The notes under the pieces were generated by a model, which saw nothing but the letters and a program-made list of their open reading frames with translations, ran no database searches and was not told the DNA's origin. 64,000 bases of DNA from Kosakonia oryzae (GTDB lineage: Bacteria > Pseudomonadota > Gammaproteobacteria > Enterobacterales > Enterobacteriaceae): contig NZ_CP014007.2 in NCBI RefSeq assembly GCF_001658025.2, forward strand, positions 4,960,001 to 5,024,000. The letters run 5' to 3'. Positions 1 to 9,037 of this stretch are shown here, piece after piece. The position numbers were made by a program, and so were the translations under genes. How positions within the stretch are numbered: the stretch's first letter is position 1; every line of letters starts with the position of its first letter.

Positions 1-10
1 TGATCAATAT

Positions 11-31
11 AACTAAAACATTGTTTTATTC
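11..31. promoter_or_regulatory. KdgR-type operator upstream of kdgT
   Basis: A perfect 7-bp dyad with one central base, TAAAACA-T-TGTTTTA at 14-28, matches the AT-rich palindrome bound by the IclR-family repressor KdgR in enterobacteria. It lies about 215 bp before kdgT, a known KdgR target elsewhere. A second small palindrome, TATTGAATCAATA, follows at 33-45. The match is by eye and binding is inferred. Confidence 0.6.
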
Positions 32-241
32 TTATTGAATCAATATTCCATAGAAAGCATGATACGCCCATAAAAAGCGGAGCTAAGAAATGTCTTGCAA
101 GGATTGTCCGCCAATTTTAGCGCGTTCCGCGCAAGTCGGTAGTGAACATTTAACGAGCAACGCTATTTAACCAGCTGAATTGAAAGCTATTAACTTCCAG
201 TTTTCCTCGTTCATGATAATGACGAGCAGTGAGGACTCTTT

Positions 242-1240
242 ATGAAAATTAAGGCCACGATTGAACGTATCCCTGGCGGGATGATGCTGGTTCCGCTGTT
301 GCTGGGGGCAATTCTGAATACACTGGCACCGGATACCGGGGCTTATTTCGGCTCATTCACCAAGGGCATGATTAGCGGTACGGTGCCGATTCTTGCAGTC
401 TGGTTCTTCTGTATTGGCGCCTCCATTGATTTGCGTGCAACCGGCACCGTATTACGTAAATCAGGCACGCTGGTACTGACCAAAATCGCCGTGGCCTGGC
501 TCGTGGCGATGATCGCCGCGTCATTTATTCCGGACAGCGGAATTCAGACTGGTTTCTTTGCCGGACTTTCGGTGCTGGCGCTGGTTTCCGCCATGGATAT
601 GACCAACGGCGGTCTGTATGCCAGCCTGATGAACCAGTACGGCAGCAAAGAAGAATCGGGCGCTTTCGTTCTGATGTCGCTGGAGTCCGGCCCGCTGATG
701 ACCATGGTGATCCTCGGTTCCGCTGGCCTCGCTTCTTTTGAACCCCACCACTTTGTTGGCGCGGTTCTGCCGTTCCTGATTGGTTTTGCGCTGGGTAACC
801 TCGATCACGATCTGCGGGCTTTCTTCAGCAAAGCAACGCCGGTACTGATCCCGTTCTTCGGCTTCGCGCTGGGTAACACCATCAACCTGAGCGTGATTAT
901 GCAGACCGGTCTGCTGGGCATTTTCCTCGGCGTTGCAGTCATCATCATTACCGGTATTCCGCTGATTATTGCCGACCGCGTGATCGGCGGCGGTAACGGT
1001 ACGGCCGGCGTTGCCGCCTCTTCAGCCGCCGGTGCGGCAGTGGCGAACCCGGTGATTATTGCGCAGATCAACCCGGCGTTTGAACCGGTTGCCGCCTCCG
1101 CAACGGCGTTAGTTGCCGCGAGTGTGATTGTGACGGCGATTCTGGTGCCGATTATCACCGCCCTGTATGCCAAACGCTTTGGCAATCCAGCGCAAGCCGC
1201 AGACCGCGCAGAGAAACCGGTCGAATCCACCGGGCATTAA
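242..1240 (+). CDS. kdgT: 2-keto-3-deoxygluconate permease KdgT
   Basis: Inner-membrane proton symporter that brings 2-keto-3-deoxygluconate, a product of pectin and hexuronate breakdown, into the cell. The 332-residue protein is hydrophobic throughout, with about ten membrane segments, and opens with the family start [21 protein letters not shown]. coli KdgT is 327 residues. The start follows a GAGGA-type ribosome binding site (229-235). The gene stands alone, with a KdgR-like operator upstream and a strong terminator directly after the stop. In E. coli K-12 kdgT lies elsewhere, near sodA and cpxA, so its place beside yjcZ is a rearrangement. Identification is firm; regulation by KdgR is inferred from the operator. 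Confidence 0.93.
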   Translation: MKIKATIERIPGGMMLVPLLLGAILNTLAPDTGAYFGSFTKGMISGTVPILAVWFFCIGASIDLRATGTVLRKSGTLVLTKIAVAWLVAMIAASFIPDSGIQTGFFAGLSVLALVSAMDMTNGGLYASLMNQYGSKEESGAFVLMSLESGPLMTMVILGSAGLASFEPHHFVGAVLPFLIGFALGNLDHDLRAFFSKATPVLIPFFGFALGNTINLSVIMQTGLLGIFLGVAVIIITGIPLIIADRVIGGGNGTAGVAASSAAGAAVANPVIIAQINPAFEPVAASATALVAASVIVTAILVPIITALYAKRFGNPAQAADRAEKPVESTGH

Positions 1241-1250
1241 TAGTGCATAA

Positions 1251-1274
1251 AAAAAGCCCCTTGCGGGGCTTTTT
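1251..1274 (+). terminator. Rho-independent terminator after kdgT
   Basis: Perfect 10-bp stem AAAAAGCCCC/GGGGCTTTTT with a 4-base loop. The run of A before and T after would let it act on both strands, so it may also stop readthrough from yjcZ on the other strand. Confidence 0.9.
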
Positions 1275-1335
1275 GCTGTTCGCTATGTCCTGCGATTACC
1301 AGCCCGACCGGCCAGACAATTGCAGGGCACACCGT

Positions 1336-2208
1336 TTACTCGCCGAAGATCTCTTCCACCATCGCCGTAGCGATACGAGACGCCGAACAGAGACGCGGCA
1401 TGCCGAGGGCTACGGTCTGCCAGCTCTGCGTGACCGACCAGCAAATAGGATGACGTTCGGCATCGCACCAGTCGCCAAGCCAGCCGAGTAAATCCTTATA
1501 ATCCATCAGCCCCGGCGTGGAAGGTGTTGCCAGCCATTGATGATAAAAATGGCGGGTCGCCGGTGAGGCATTGATCCCCTGCGCCAGAAAATCGGCGGCC
1601 ATGGCGCATAAATTGTCTTTCAGCATTTGCGCCACATCTTCATTGCCCAGACGACAGGCATCGCCGAAAGCGCCCCAACGCAGCTCCTCCAGCGCCACAT
1701 AACAGCGCCCGGCCATCGACCAGCCGTTGTAGTTTCCGGCGCGCCAGTGGGCAAAAACCTGTTCGCTGTGATGTCCGGCCTGTACCGCCAGCCCACGTTG
1801 CGTCAGCGCTTTCTCTTTCCAGGCGGCGCGCTGGCTGAAGTGGTTCAACAACTCTTCATACTGTTGTGCGCTGCCGGGGTTTGCCGGGCGCCGTTCCGCC
1901 TGCTGCAAGGCGCTAAGCCGCTGGGTAATGCGCGTAAGTGCCAGATGACCGGGGTCGAGCATGCTCGCCAGCTTCTCCGCCAGCCCTAAACGTAAGGTAT
2001 CGTTTTCATTTAATACGCCGGACATCGCCCACGGCCGCAGTTGAGTTTGCGCCATGATCTCTTGCGTCAGGCGTTCACGAAATAACTGCTGCTGAGGCAC
2101 AATTGGCGACTGGCGCGCAGCGTCTGCGCCCTGTACCAGATCAACGATAAATTTTGGATGAATACACTCAAGCACCCGTCCGGGGCCATCCAGAAGTTGA
2201 TTTTTCAT
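1336..2208 (-). CDS. yjcZ: YjcZ family protein, partner gene of crfC
   Basis: A 290-residue soluble protein of the enterobacterial YjcZ family (292 residues in E. coli). No catalytic motif is evident. It shares a 4-base ATGA overlap with the 3' end of crfC, so the two are translationally coupled, as in E. coli, where they form an operon. The molecular role is not established; the tight coupling suggests it acts with the CrfC dynamin-like GTPase in chromosome or replication-clamp positioning (inference). No signal peptide or membrane segment is seen. Confidence 0.88.
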   Translation of the reverse strand: MKNQLLDGPGRVLECIHPKFIVDLVQGADAARQSPIVPQQQLFRERLTQEIMAQTQLRPWAMSGVLNENDTLRLGLAEKLASMLDPGHLALTRITQRLSALQQAERRPANPGSAQQYEELLNHFSQRAAWKEKALTQRGLAVQAGHHSEQVFAHWRAGNYNGWSMAGRCYVALEELRWGAFGDACRLGNEDVAQMLKDNLCAMAADFLAQGINASPATRHFYHQWLATPSTPGLMDYKDLLGWLGDWCDAERHPICWSVTQSWQTVALGMPRLCSASRIATAMVEEIFGE

Positions 2209-4559
2209 GGCTGCTCTGCTGCGAATAAGGTTTGTATATCGTCGCGTAACAGCCGGGCATCTTCATGGATCCAGTTAGCCGTCCTGATGCTCTGTTGCAG
2301 TTGCTGACGCAACATTAGCACTGATGATTCGTTTTGCTGACGTATCGCCAGGCTGTCACGCAAACTTTCCTGTAGTCCCGCAAGACTTAACGAGAATTCG
2401 GCGAAAAATGTCGCCATCCCTGCCGTAACAGAAACATCGACCTGCGCTGCCAAAGCTTTACGAATTTGTTCACAAAAATGAGCCACATGGCCGATCAGCT
2501 TTTTATGCAGCGCGGCAATATCAATCACGTAACGGGTGCGGGTAGCGACATAATCATCCCAACCCCAACCGGGGTTATTTAACCAGCGCGACACCGTTTC
2601 CCGCATACTGCCGGAACGCGGCGCCTGCCCGGCAGGCGTATCTTCCGGGGCGATCACATTGGTAAACAGGGAACGGGTATTAAAGTTAAGCGCGCTGGGC
2701 TGGAACGCCGGGAAACTGATACGCGCGCGGAAACCGGCATGGTTAAGCTCTTCTTTAATACGCGTTTCAATCGGGCGCATGGCATCGTTCAGCGAACGCG
2801 TCAGCGTATTTTCCAGCTCATCAAAACGCAGCGCCAGTTCACGGCTGATGCGCTCCTGCGCCGCCAGCAGAATGGTTTCACAGGCCGAACGGATCTTGCT
2901 GAGGGCAATTTGCGCCTGGCCTTCGTTTTCCAGCACCAGTTGATCGGGGTTATACCCTTCATCAAGACGCAAATCAGCCTTACCGTCGCCCAACGCCTCC
3001 ATCATCTGCCCATCGTGAAACCAGGCATCAATGGCTTCAACAATTTCGAACTGCTGGCCGTGGATAAAGATCTCCGCGGCCGCCAGCGCCTCTTCGACTT
3101 CATGTTCTATCTCGTCGCTAACGGACGCCTGGCTGGTGCGCAGCAGCGTCATATCCTCTTCCAGCCGGGTAATATTTTGCTCCAGTTGCTCGTAAGCCAC
3201 CGTCAGCCCCTGATAGCGAAAATCGAGATATTCGCGCGCACTCTGGGTGTAATTGAGCAGCTTATGCGATGCAGAACGCAGCGCGTACAGCGAGGCATTG
3301 GCATGCGCGGCGTGCAGTAACTTACGGATCGGCTTCTCAAACAGCGAATCTTCCCACAGCAGCTCTGCTGCGTGATGAATATGCTCAATATCGTCCAGAT
3401 CGGCGGTGCGCCAGCGGCGGCCCAGCGCCGCTTCGGCAAAATCCTGCACCCAGCGCTGCTCTTGCGGATCCGGCAACTGACCGCGATGTTTTAACTCATG
3501 GCGCGCGCGGTTAGCCAGATATCCCCACATGGAAGAGACCGGAAAGATCTGCGTCGGGTTGATATTGCCTTTCATTAACGTTCCGGAAATCAGCGCCCGC
3601 ACCTGCTCTTCGTCATCGCTGTTACGATCTTTCTGATCGAATTTATTCACTAACGCGTACAGCGGCACCGAACGCCCCACCGCAGAAATCGCGCGGCGTA
3701 CCTCTTCATCGGAGATAGATTTAAGCTGGGTGTAATCCATTACCGCCAGCACGGCGGAGGCGCGCGCCAACTGTTCGTTGAGCATTTTTTGCAGATGCGG
3801 CTGACCGGCTTCATTCGGCCCGGGAGTATCCAGCAACGTGAGCTGGCCGAGTTGGTTCTCCAGCCCGGCCAGATGCACGAACTCCACTTCAATCACCGGA
3901 ATATGTTCAATCGCCGCGTAAGCAGAGAAGGGAAAATCCACATCCAGCGCTTTCGACAGGCGCACCAGGTCGTTGAGGCTTTTTAAGCAGTGGAAAATAG
4001 GTTGTGCACCGAGATAGTGCTTATCAAATGCATCGCCTTGCGCAATACGATCCAGCAGCGCAGCCATGTCTTTATCGATCTCGAGCTGCTGCGCCAGCTT
4101 TTCCCGGTCATAGTTGAACAGCCGGGTTTGCAGTTGTTGCGCAAGCGCGTCAATCGGGCCGACATGGGAGAAATGCAGGATCGGCTCTTTCTGACCCGGC
4201 GTATGGCGAATAAGCGTCGGCAACGCGGTCATCGGCCGGTTGCGGTTGGGCAATACTTCCGTACCCACGATCGCATTAATCGTGGTGGATTTGCCGGCCT
4301 TCATAGTACCGACGATCGCCAGCACCATCTCCAACCGGGTGATTTTCCGTAATTCGTTATGCAGCGTCGCCTGTTGCGCCTCTACGCCGCGGGCGCTGAA
4401 ATGCAAAGGCAGCACATTGGCATTTTCTGCCTTACCGACCGCGTTCGTCTCATCAAACGTCGCTGTCGGCATTTTTTTCAGTGCCTGGAGATTATGCAGT
4501 GAAAGTTGTAACAACCTTTCTGCTTCCTGGCTTAATTCAAAAATTGTTTGTGTGTGCAT
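2205..4559 (-). CDS. crfC: Dynamin-like GTPase CrfC (clamp-binding sister replication fork colocalization protein)
   Basis: Large bacterial dynamin-family GTPase. In E. coli it binds the DNA polymerase clamp and helps hold sister replication forks together. The G1 P-loop GTMKAGKST lies at residues 84-92, the G3 element DTPGPNE near 243 and the G4 element NKFD near 309. The N-terminal half is almost residue-for-residue E. coli CrfC. The C-terminal half is predicted helical and more diverged, and carries an insertion around residues 480-540, which makes this protein 784 residues against 742. The start MHTQTIFELSQEAERL matches the E. coli N terminus. It is followed directly by yjcZ. An older name is yjdA. 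Confidence 0.94.
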   Translation of the reverse strand: MHTQTIFELSQEAERLLQLSLHNLQALKKMPTATFDETNAVGKAENANVLPLHFSARGVEAQQATLHNELRKITRLEMVLAIVGTMKAGKSTTINAIVGTEVLPNRNRPMTALPTLIRHTPGQKEPILHFSHVGPIDALAQQLQTRLFNYDREKLAQQLEIDKDMAALLDRIAQGDAFDKHYLGAQPIFHCLKSLNDLVRLSKALDVDFPFSAYAAIEHIPVIEVEFVHLAGLENQLGQLTLLDTPGPNEAGQPHLQKMLNEQLARASAVLAVMDYTQLKSISDEEVRRAISAVGRSVPLYALVNKFDQKDRNSDDEEQVRALISGTLMKGNINPTQIFPVSSMWGYLANRARHELKHRGQLPDPQEQRWVQDFAEAALGRRWRTADLDDIEHIHHAAELLWEDSLFEKPIRKLLHAAHANASLYALRSASHKLLNYTQSAREYLDFRYQGLTVAYEQLEQNITRLEEDMTLLRTSQASVSDEIEHEVEEALAAAEIFIHGQQFEIVEAIDAWFHDGQMMEALGDGKADLRLDEGYNPDQLVLENEGQAQIALSKIRSACETILLAAQERISRELALRFDELENTLTRSLNDAMRPIETRIKEELNHAGFRARISFPAFQPSALNFNTRSLFTNVIAPEDTPAGQAPRSGSMRETVSRWLNNPGWGWDDYVATRTRYVIDIAALHKKLIGHVAHFCEQIRKALAAQVDVSVTAGMATFFAEFSLSLAGLQESLRDSLAIRQQNESSVLMLRQQLQQSIRTANWIHEDARLLRDDIQTLFAAEQP

Positions 4560-5164
4560 GACAAAAGTCTTTCCTTAACGCAAATTTTCTTACTTTTATT
4601 TAGCCGGAATGTTTTATTAGTGAAGTTTCGGCTTTTATAATTACGTGTGGAAAATATCTTCGAAAAGATAAACACCTGATGATAATCAGGAAAATATAAT
4701 TTTTTCTCTCAAAAAATGGCAGCGTCACACCTCCGGCTTTTAAAGACCAGAGAGTTAGAGCGTAGCTCATTTTCAGGAACAAACAGGATATATCGTCATT
4801 ATTTACCCACCCGATTTGATAGGAAATTATCTGTCGTTGAGACAGACATAGTAGGCATGACAGTTTAGTTATCTAATGGCACCGTATACTACACGCCACC
4901 ATATCTGAATTACTAAATGGTGGCAATTTCCGCCATAAAATATTCTAAATATTATCTCAGGAAGTTTGCTTCCGGCCTTTCTGCGATAAGCATCGCTTAA
5001 GCGAATGACAGGTTATGTCACCAGCTACACTTTTTTTATCCTCACGCCTGGAAAATAATAACAACGGCAATTGTGCGGTTTTGCTGTATAATTGCAGTCT
5101 TTCAGGCATTGTGCCTTTTGTGCTGGCCACCGCCAGCGTTGTATGTTCTTTTGAGGAAATCCCT
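4560..5164. other. 605-bp divergent intergenic region between crfC and yjdM
   Basis: No convincing gene. The segment is AT-rich. It holds a perfect 8-bp inverted repeat, GCCACCAT (4895-4902) and ATGGTGGC (4917-4924), and short hairpins at 4831-4845 and 4960-4973. A good -10 element, TATAAT, lies at 5087-5092, about 70 bp before yjdM. An open frame runs upstream of the yjdM start, but that start is set by homology. Confidence 0.6.
5087..5092 (+). promoter_or_regulatory. Candidate -10 element of yjdM
   Basis: TATAAT hexamer 73 bp upstream of the yjdM start. No good -35 hexamer is seen at 17 bp spacing, so an activator or a weak promoter is possible. Confidence 0.4.
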
Positions 5165-5500
5165 ATGCAACTCCCCCACTGTCCAAAATGTAATTCCGAA
5201 TACACCTATGAAGATAATGGCATGTTCATTTGCCCGGAATGCGCTCACGAGTGGAACAATGCTGAACCGGCACACGACGCCGATGAATTAATCGTCAAGG
5301 ATGCCAATGGCAATCTGCTGGCCGACGGCGATAGCGTAACGGTAATTAAAGATTTGAAAGTAAAAGGCAGTTCTTCAATGTTGAAGATTGGCACCAAAGT
5401 TAAAAATATTCGTCTGGTCGAAGGCGATCATAATATCGATTGTAAAATCGACGGCTTCGGTCCGATGAAACTGAAATCAGAATTCGTTAAAAAGAACTGA
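5165..5500 (+). CDS. yjdM: Zinc-ribbon protein YjdM (historical PhnA)
   Basis: Small 111-residue protein, the same length as E. coli YjdM/PhnA and nearly identical to it. The N terminus has two CxxC pairs (CPKCN at residues 6-10 and CPEC near 25-28) forming a zinc ribbon, followed by the conserved PhnA-type SH3-like domain ending in KSEFVKKN. Despite the old name it is not needed for phosphonate use and is not the phosphonoacetate hydrolase of Pseudomonas. The frame is open for 150 bp upstream, but ATG 5165 is chosen because it has a GAGGAAA ribosome binding site (5152-5158) and matches the family N terminus. Confidence 0.92.
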   Translation: MQLPHCPKCNSEYTYEDNGMFICPECAHEWNNAEPAHDADELIVKDANGNLLADGDSVTVIKDLKVKGSSSMLKIGTKVKNIRLVEGDHNIDCKIDGFGPMKLKSEFVKKN

Positions 5501-5593
5501 TGATTCGGCGGGAAGTTCATTCTTCCCGCCTGGCTTTCTTTCACTTTCCCCCGCTACACTCAATGGCAGATTTCGTTACCAGAGGTAATGATT

Positions 5594-6031
5594 ATGCCGC
5601 TCAGTCCCTACATCTCTTTTTCAGGCCAGTGCAACGACGCCATTCAGTTCTACCAGCAGGCTTTGCAGGCCGAATTACTCTATAAAATCACCTTCGGCGA
5701 AATGCCCAATCCCCCGGAAACGAATGATGATGGCTGTGCCGCCGGGTACGCGTTTGCCGAAAGCGATATTGCTCACGCCAGCCTGCACATCGCCGGTAGT
5801 GAGATCATGATGAGCGACGGCAAACAAGGCGCTGCAGCGTACGCCGGTTTTACCTTAAGCCTCGCCACCCAGGATATCGCACAGGGCAAAGCCTGGTTTG
5901 ACGCTCTTGCCGCCGAAGGCCATATCACGATGCCCTGGCAGGAAACCTTCTGGGCGCAGGGTTTTGGCATGGTGACGGATAAATTCGGCATCCCGTGGAT
6001 GGTCAACGTCGCCAAACCGCAGCAAGCCTGA
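5594..6031 (+). CDS. yjdN: VOC-superfamily protein YjdN (historical PhnB)
   Basis: A 145-residue member of the glyoxalase/bleomycin-resistance (VOC) fold, PhnB/3-demethylubiquinone-methyltransferase-like subgroup; E. coli YjdN is 147 residues. Hallmarks are the N-terminal SPYISFSGQCNDAIQFYQ strand-helix, the TFGEMP segment, and the C-terminal FWAQGFGMVTDKFGIPWMVN. The reaction is unknown. An ATG also occurs 6 bp earlier (5588), but the ribosome binding site AGAGG at 5581-5585 is 8 bases from 5594 and the E. coli protein starts MPLSPY, so 5594 is preferred. It ends just before a strong terminator and is separate from the phn lyase operon. Confidence 0.88.
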   Translation: MPLSPYISFSGQCNDAIQFYQQALQAELLYKITFGEMPNPPETNDDGCAAGYAFAESDIAHASLHIAGSEIMMSDGKQGAAAYAGFTLSLATQDIAQGKAWFDALAAEGHITMPWQETFWAQGFGMVTDKFGIPWMVNVAKPQQA

Positions 6032-6052
6032 TTCGCAGCACATTCCCCAACG

Positions 6053-6078
6053 GGAGCCGTCAGCGGCTCCTTTTTTTT
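6053..6078 (+). terminator. Rho-independent terminator after yjdN
   Basis: Stem GGAGCCG/CGGCTCC (6053-6059 and 6064-6070) with a TCAG loop followed by eight T. Confidence 0.95.
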
Positions 6079-6206
6079 GCCCATTGCGGATCACTATTCA
6101 TCTCCCAGCAACGATTGCATAACCCAAATGAAACATTAGTCCGCCAGCATGGACTCACGCTGTGATGACTGCCATAAGGTAGCCGTTTTTTACCCGTGAG
6201 GTTCAG

Positions 6207-6938
6207 ATGACCATGCACTTGTCCAGACATCCGACCAGCTATCCCACACGCTATCAGGAGATTGCCGCAAGGCTGGAGCAGGAGTTGCGAAATAACTATC
6301 GCTGCGGCGACTGGCTGCCAGCGGAACAGCAACTGGCCGCACGCTTTGAGGTGAATCGCCACACTTTACGCCGCGCTATCGATCAACTGGTGGAGAAAGG
6401 CTGGGTGCAGCGCCGCCAGGGCATCGGCGTGCTGGTGCTGATGCGACCGTTTGATTACCCACTCAATGCCCAGGCGCGCTTTAGCCAGAACCTGCTCGAT
6501 CAGGGCAGCCATCCCACCAGCGAACGCCTGCTGGCGGTACTGCGCCCGGCCTCCGAGCATATCGCCGATGCGTTAGGCATCAGCGAAGGCGACAACGTGG
6601 TGCATTTACGTACCCGCCGCCGGGTGAATGGCGTCGCCCTCTGTCTTATTGATCACTACTTCGCCGATCTCACGCTGTGGCCGCTGCTGCAACAGTTCGA
6701 CCACGGTTCGCTGCATGACTTTTTGCGTGAACGCGCGGGGATCAGCCTGAAACGCACCCAGACGCGCATCAGCGCACGTCGTGCGCAGGTGAAAGAGAGC
6801 CGCTGGCTGGAGATTCCCAATATGGCACCTCTGCTCTGCGTGCGCACCCTTAACCATCGCGAAGGCGACGTCAACGCGACGGAGTACTCCGTCAGCCTGA
6901 CCCGCGCCGACATGATCGAATTCACCATGGAGCACTGA
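6207..6938 (+). CDS. phnF: GntR/HutC-family transcriptional regulator PhnF
   Basis: First gene of the carbon-phosphorus lyase operon here. It has an N-terminal GntR winged helix (residues about 15-80, with the recognition helix region FEVNRHTLRRAID) and a C-terminal UTRA ligand domain; 243 residues against 241 in E. coli. Two in-frame starts are possible: ATG 6207, five bases after GAGG, and ATG 6213, which matches the E. coli N terminus MHLS. In E. coli phnF follows phnCDE; here it follows yjdN and its terminator, so the operon promoter must lie in 6079-6206. It is joined to phnG with one base between stop and start. Confidence 0.93.
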   Translation: MTMHLSRHPTSYPTRYQEIAARLEQELRNNYRCGDWLPAEQQLAARFEVNRHTLRRAIDQLVEKGWVQRRQGIGVLVLMRPFDYPLNAQARFSQNLLDQGSHPTSERLLAVLRPASEHIADALGISEGDNVVHLRTRRRVNGVALCLIDHYFADLTLWPLLQQFDHGSLHDFLRERAGISLKRTQTRISARRAQVKESRWLEIPNMAPLLCVRTLNHREGDVNATEYSVSLTRADMIEFTMEH

Positions 6939-6939
6939 G

Positions 6940-7392
6940 ATGCACTTTGATACCCCTACTCGTCAACGCTGGATGGCAGCGCTTGCCCAGTCCACCCCGG
7001 AGATGCTGCGGGCGCGGATGCGTACGCTGGGCCTGGCGCCCGACTATGAGCATGTCCGCGAGCCACAAACCGGGCTGGTACAGGTGCAGGCGCGCATGGG
7101 CGGTACCGGCGATCGCTTCTTCCCCGGCGACACCACGCTGACCCGCGCCGTTGTGCGTCTGAGCAGCGGCCAGATCGGCTTTAGCTGGGTGCTCGGACGC
7201 GACAAAGGCCATGCCGAACGCTGCGCTGTGTGCGACGCGTTATTGCAGGAGCCAACCCATTTCCAGACGTTGATGGAAACCCTCATTACCCCGCTGGAAG
7301 CGGACCGCGCCGCGCGCATTGCAGCGCGTCTGGCCGAAGTCAACGCCAGCCGGGTCGACTTTTTCACCCTGGTTCGCGGAGATAACGCATGA
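6940..7392 (+). CDS. phnG: C-P lyase core subunit PhnG
   Basis: Component of the PhnGHIJ carbon-phosphorus lyase core complex in the cytoplasm. With PhnH and PhnL it supports PhnI in forming alpha-D-ribose-1-(methylphosphonate) 5'-triphosphate from ATP and the phosphonate. The length of 150 residues equals the E. coli protein. It begins one base after the phnF stop and overlaps phnH by 4 bases, so translation is coupled. No independent catalytic motif is expected. Confidence 0.94.
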   Translation: MHFDTPTRQRWMAALAQSTPEMLRARMRTLGLAPDYEHVREPQTGLVQVQARMGGTGDRFFPGDTTLTRAVVRLSSGQIGFSWVLGRDKGHAERCAVCDALLQEPTHFQTLMETLITPLEADRAARIAARLAEVNASRVDFFTLVRGDNA

Positions 7393-7973
7393 CCTTACAA
7401 CCCGCTTTCGCATCGGCGGTTCACGATGCTCAACACTGTTTTCGCCGTCTGTTAAAAGCCATGAGCGAGCCGGGCGTCATCGTCTCGTTGCCGCATCTGA
7501 AACACGGCTGGCCGCCCCTTAACCCGGCATCCACCAGCGTATTACTGACGCTGGCCGATAACGACACGCCGATCTGGCTCTCTGCTGTCGTTGACAACGA
7601 CCTGGTACGCCAGAACCTGCGTTTTCACACTAATGCGCCGCTGGTTGACCAGCCGCAGCAGTCGCTGTTTGCCGTCGCCGATCACACCCTGAGCGCCGAA
7701 CAGCTCAGCGCCCTGCCCTGCGGCACGGATATCAGCCCGGAAACCAGCGCCACCTTGATTTTACAACTGCCGTCACTGAGCGGTGGTCGCATGCTGCGCC
7801 TGACCGGCCCCGGCATTCTGGAGGAGCGCATGATTGCGCCGCTGCTGCCGGAGTGCATCACCGACGAATTTACTGACCGTCCGCATTCGTTCCCCACAGG
7901 CATCGATGTGATCCTGACCTGCGGCGAACGCGCGCTGGCGATACCACGAACCACACAGGTGGAGGTGTTCTGA
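7389..7973 (+). CDS. phnH: C-P lyase core subunit PhnH
   Basis: Core-complex subunit related to PLP-dependent transferase folds but without a cofactor lysine role. It supports PhnI-catalysed transfer of phosphonate onto ribose of ATP. The 194 residues equal E. coli. Start and stop overlap phnG and phnI (TGATG junction at 7971-7975), the coupling usual in this operon. Confidence 0.94.
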   Translation: MTLQPAFASAVHDAQHCFRRLLKAMSEPGVIVSLPHLKHGWPPLNPASTSVLLTLADNDTPIWLSAVVDNDLVRQNLRFHTNAPLVDQPQQSLFAVADHTLSAEQLSALPCGTDISPETSATLILQLPSLSGGRMLRLTGPGILEERMIAPLLPECITDEFTDRPHSFPTGIDVILTCGERALAIPRTTQVEVF

Positions 7974-9037
7974 TGTACGTTGCTGTCAAGGGGGGCGAAA
8001 AGGCAATAGCCGCAGCCCACGCGCTACAAGAACATAAGCGTCGCGGCGACAGCGAGCTTGCGGAGCTGAGCGTTGCACAAATTGCTGAACAGATGCATCT
8101 GGCCGTCGATCGCGTGATGACCGAAGGCGGTATTGCCGATCGGGAACTGGCGGCGCTGGCGCTGAAACAGGCAAGCGGCGATAACGTCGAAGCCATCTTT
8201 CTGCTGCGCGCCTACCGCACAACGCTGCCGCGCCTGGCCGTCAGCGAACCCATTGACAGCGCGAAGATGCGTTTAGAGCGCCGCATTTCGGCGGTGTACA
8301 AAGACATTCCCGGCGGCCAGTTGCTTGGCCCGACTTACGATTACACCCACCGTTTACTCGATTTTGCGCTGCTGGCTGAGGGCGAAACGGCCTCATTGCC
8401 GAAACGCGAAGTACAGCCGGAAACCACGCCGCACGTCTTTTCTCTTCTGGAACAAGAGGGGCTGGCGAAAGCCGAACAGGAGAGCGGCGCCGTGCCGGAC
8501 GATATCACCCGCCAGCCGCCGGTTTACCCCTGCTCCCGCTCTGCGCGTCTGCAACAACTGGCGCGCGGCGACGAAGGTTATCTGCTGGCGTTGGCCTACT
8601 CCACCCAGCGCGGTTACGGACGCAATCATCCCTTCGCCGGGGAGATCCGCAGCGGTTATATCGACGTGGAAATTGTGCCCGAAGAGCTGGGTTTTGCAGT
8701 GAACGTCGGCGAATTGCTGATCACCGAATGTGAAATGGTCAACGGCTTTATCGCCCCGCAAGAGGAGGCGCCGCACTTTACCCGTGGCTACGGGCTGGTG
8801 TTCGGCATGGGCGAACGCAAAGCGATGGCGATGGCGCTGATGGATCGCGCCCTGCAAGCCGCCGACTACGGCGAAATGGTTAAAAGCCCGGCGCAGGATG
8901 AAGAGTTTGTGCTGGCGCATGCTGATAACGTCGAGGCGGCGGGTTTTGTCTCGCACCTCAAACTTCCCCACTACGTCGATTTCCAGGCCGAACTGGACTT
9001 GCTCAGACAGCTACAACAGGAGAGCTCCCGTGGCTAA
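7973..9037 (+). CDS. phnI: C-P lyase subunit PhnI (purine nucleoside/phosphonate transferase)
   Basis: Catalytic subunit that displaces adenine from ATP with the phosphonate, giving ribose-1-phosphonate 5'-triphosphate. Alone it acts as a nucleosidase. Length 354 residues, as in E. coli, with the strongly conserved N-terminal YVAVKGGEKAI. Its last 8 bases overlap the GTG start of phnJ, and the phnJ ribosome binding site lies inside its coding sequence. Confidence 0.95.
   Translation: MYVAVKGGEKAIAAAHALQEHKRRGDSELAELSVAQIAEQMHLAVDRVMTEGGIADRELAALALKQASGDNVEAIFLLRAYRTTLPRLAVSEPIDSAKMRLERRISAVYKDIPGGQLLGPTYDYTHRLLDFALLAEGETASLPKREVQPETTPHVFSLLEQEGLAKAEQESGAVPDDITRQPPVYPCSRSARLQQLARGDEGYLLALAYSTQRGYGRNHPFAGEIRSGYIDVEIVPEELGFAVNVGELLITECEMVNGFIAPQEEAPHFTRGYGLVFGMGERKAMAMALMDRALQAADYGEMVKSPAQDEEFVLAHADNVEAAGFVSHLKLPHYVDFQAELDLLRQLQQESSRG

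Noticed and set aside
5015-5164. Extended N terminus of yjdM
   Set aside because: The extra 50 codons have no homology, contain the TATAAT promoter element and lack a good ribosome site.
6140-6190. Possible Pho box before phnF (CTGTGA...CTGCCA)
   Set aside because: The two half-sites are 9 bases apart instead of 11 and poorly matched. Phosphate control is likely, but this sequence does not support a call.
8898-9029. Longer N terminus of phnJ
   Set aside because: It lies inside phnI; GTG 9030 with AGGAGAG gives the conserved PhnJ start.
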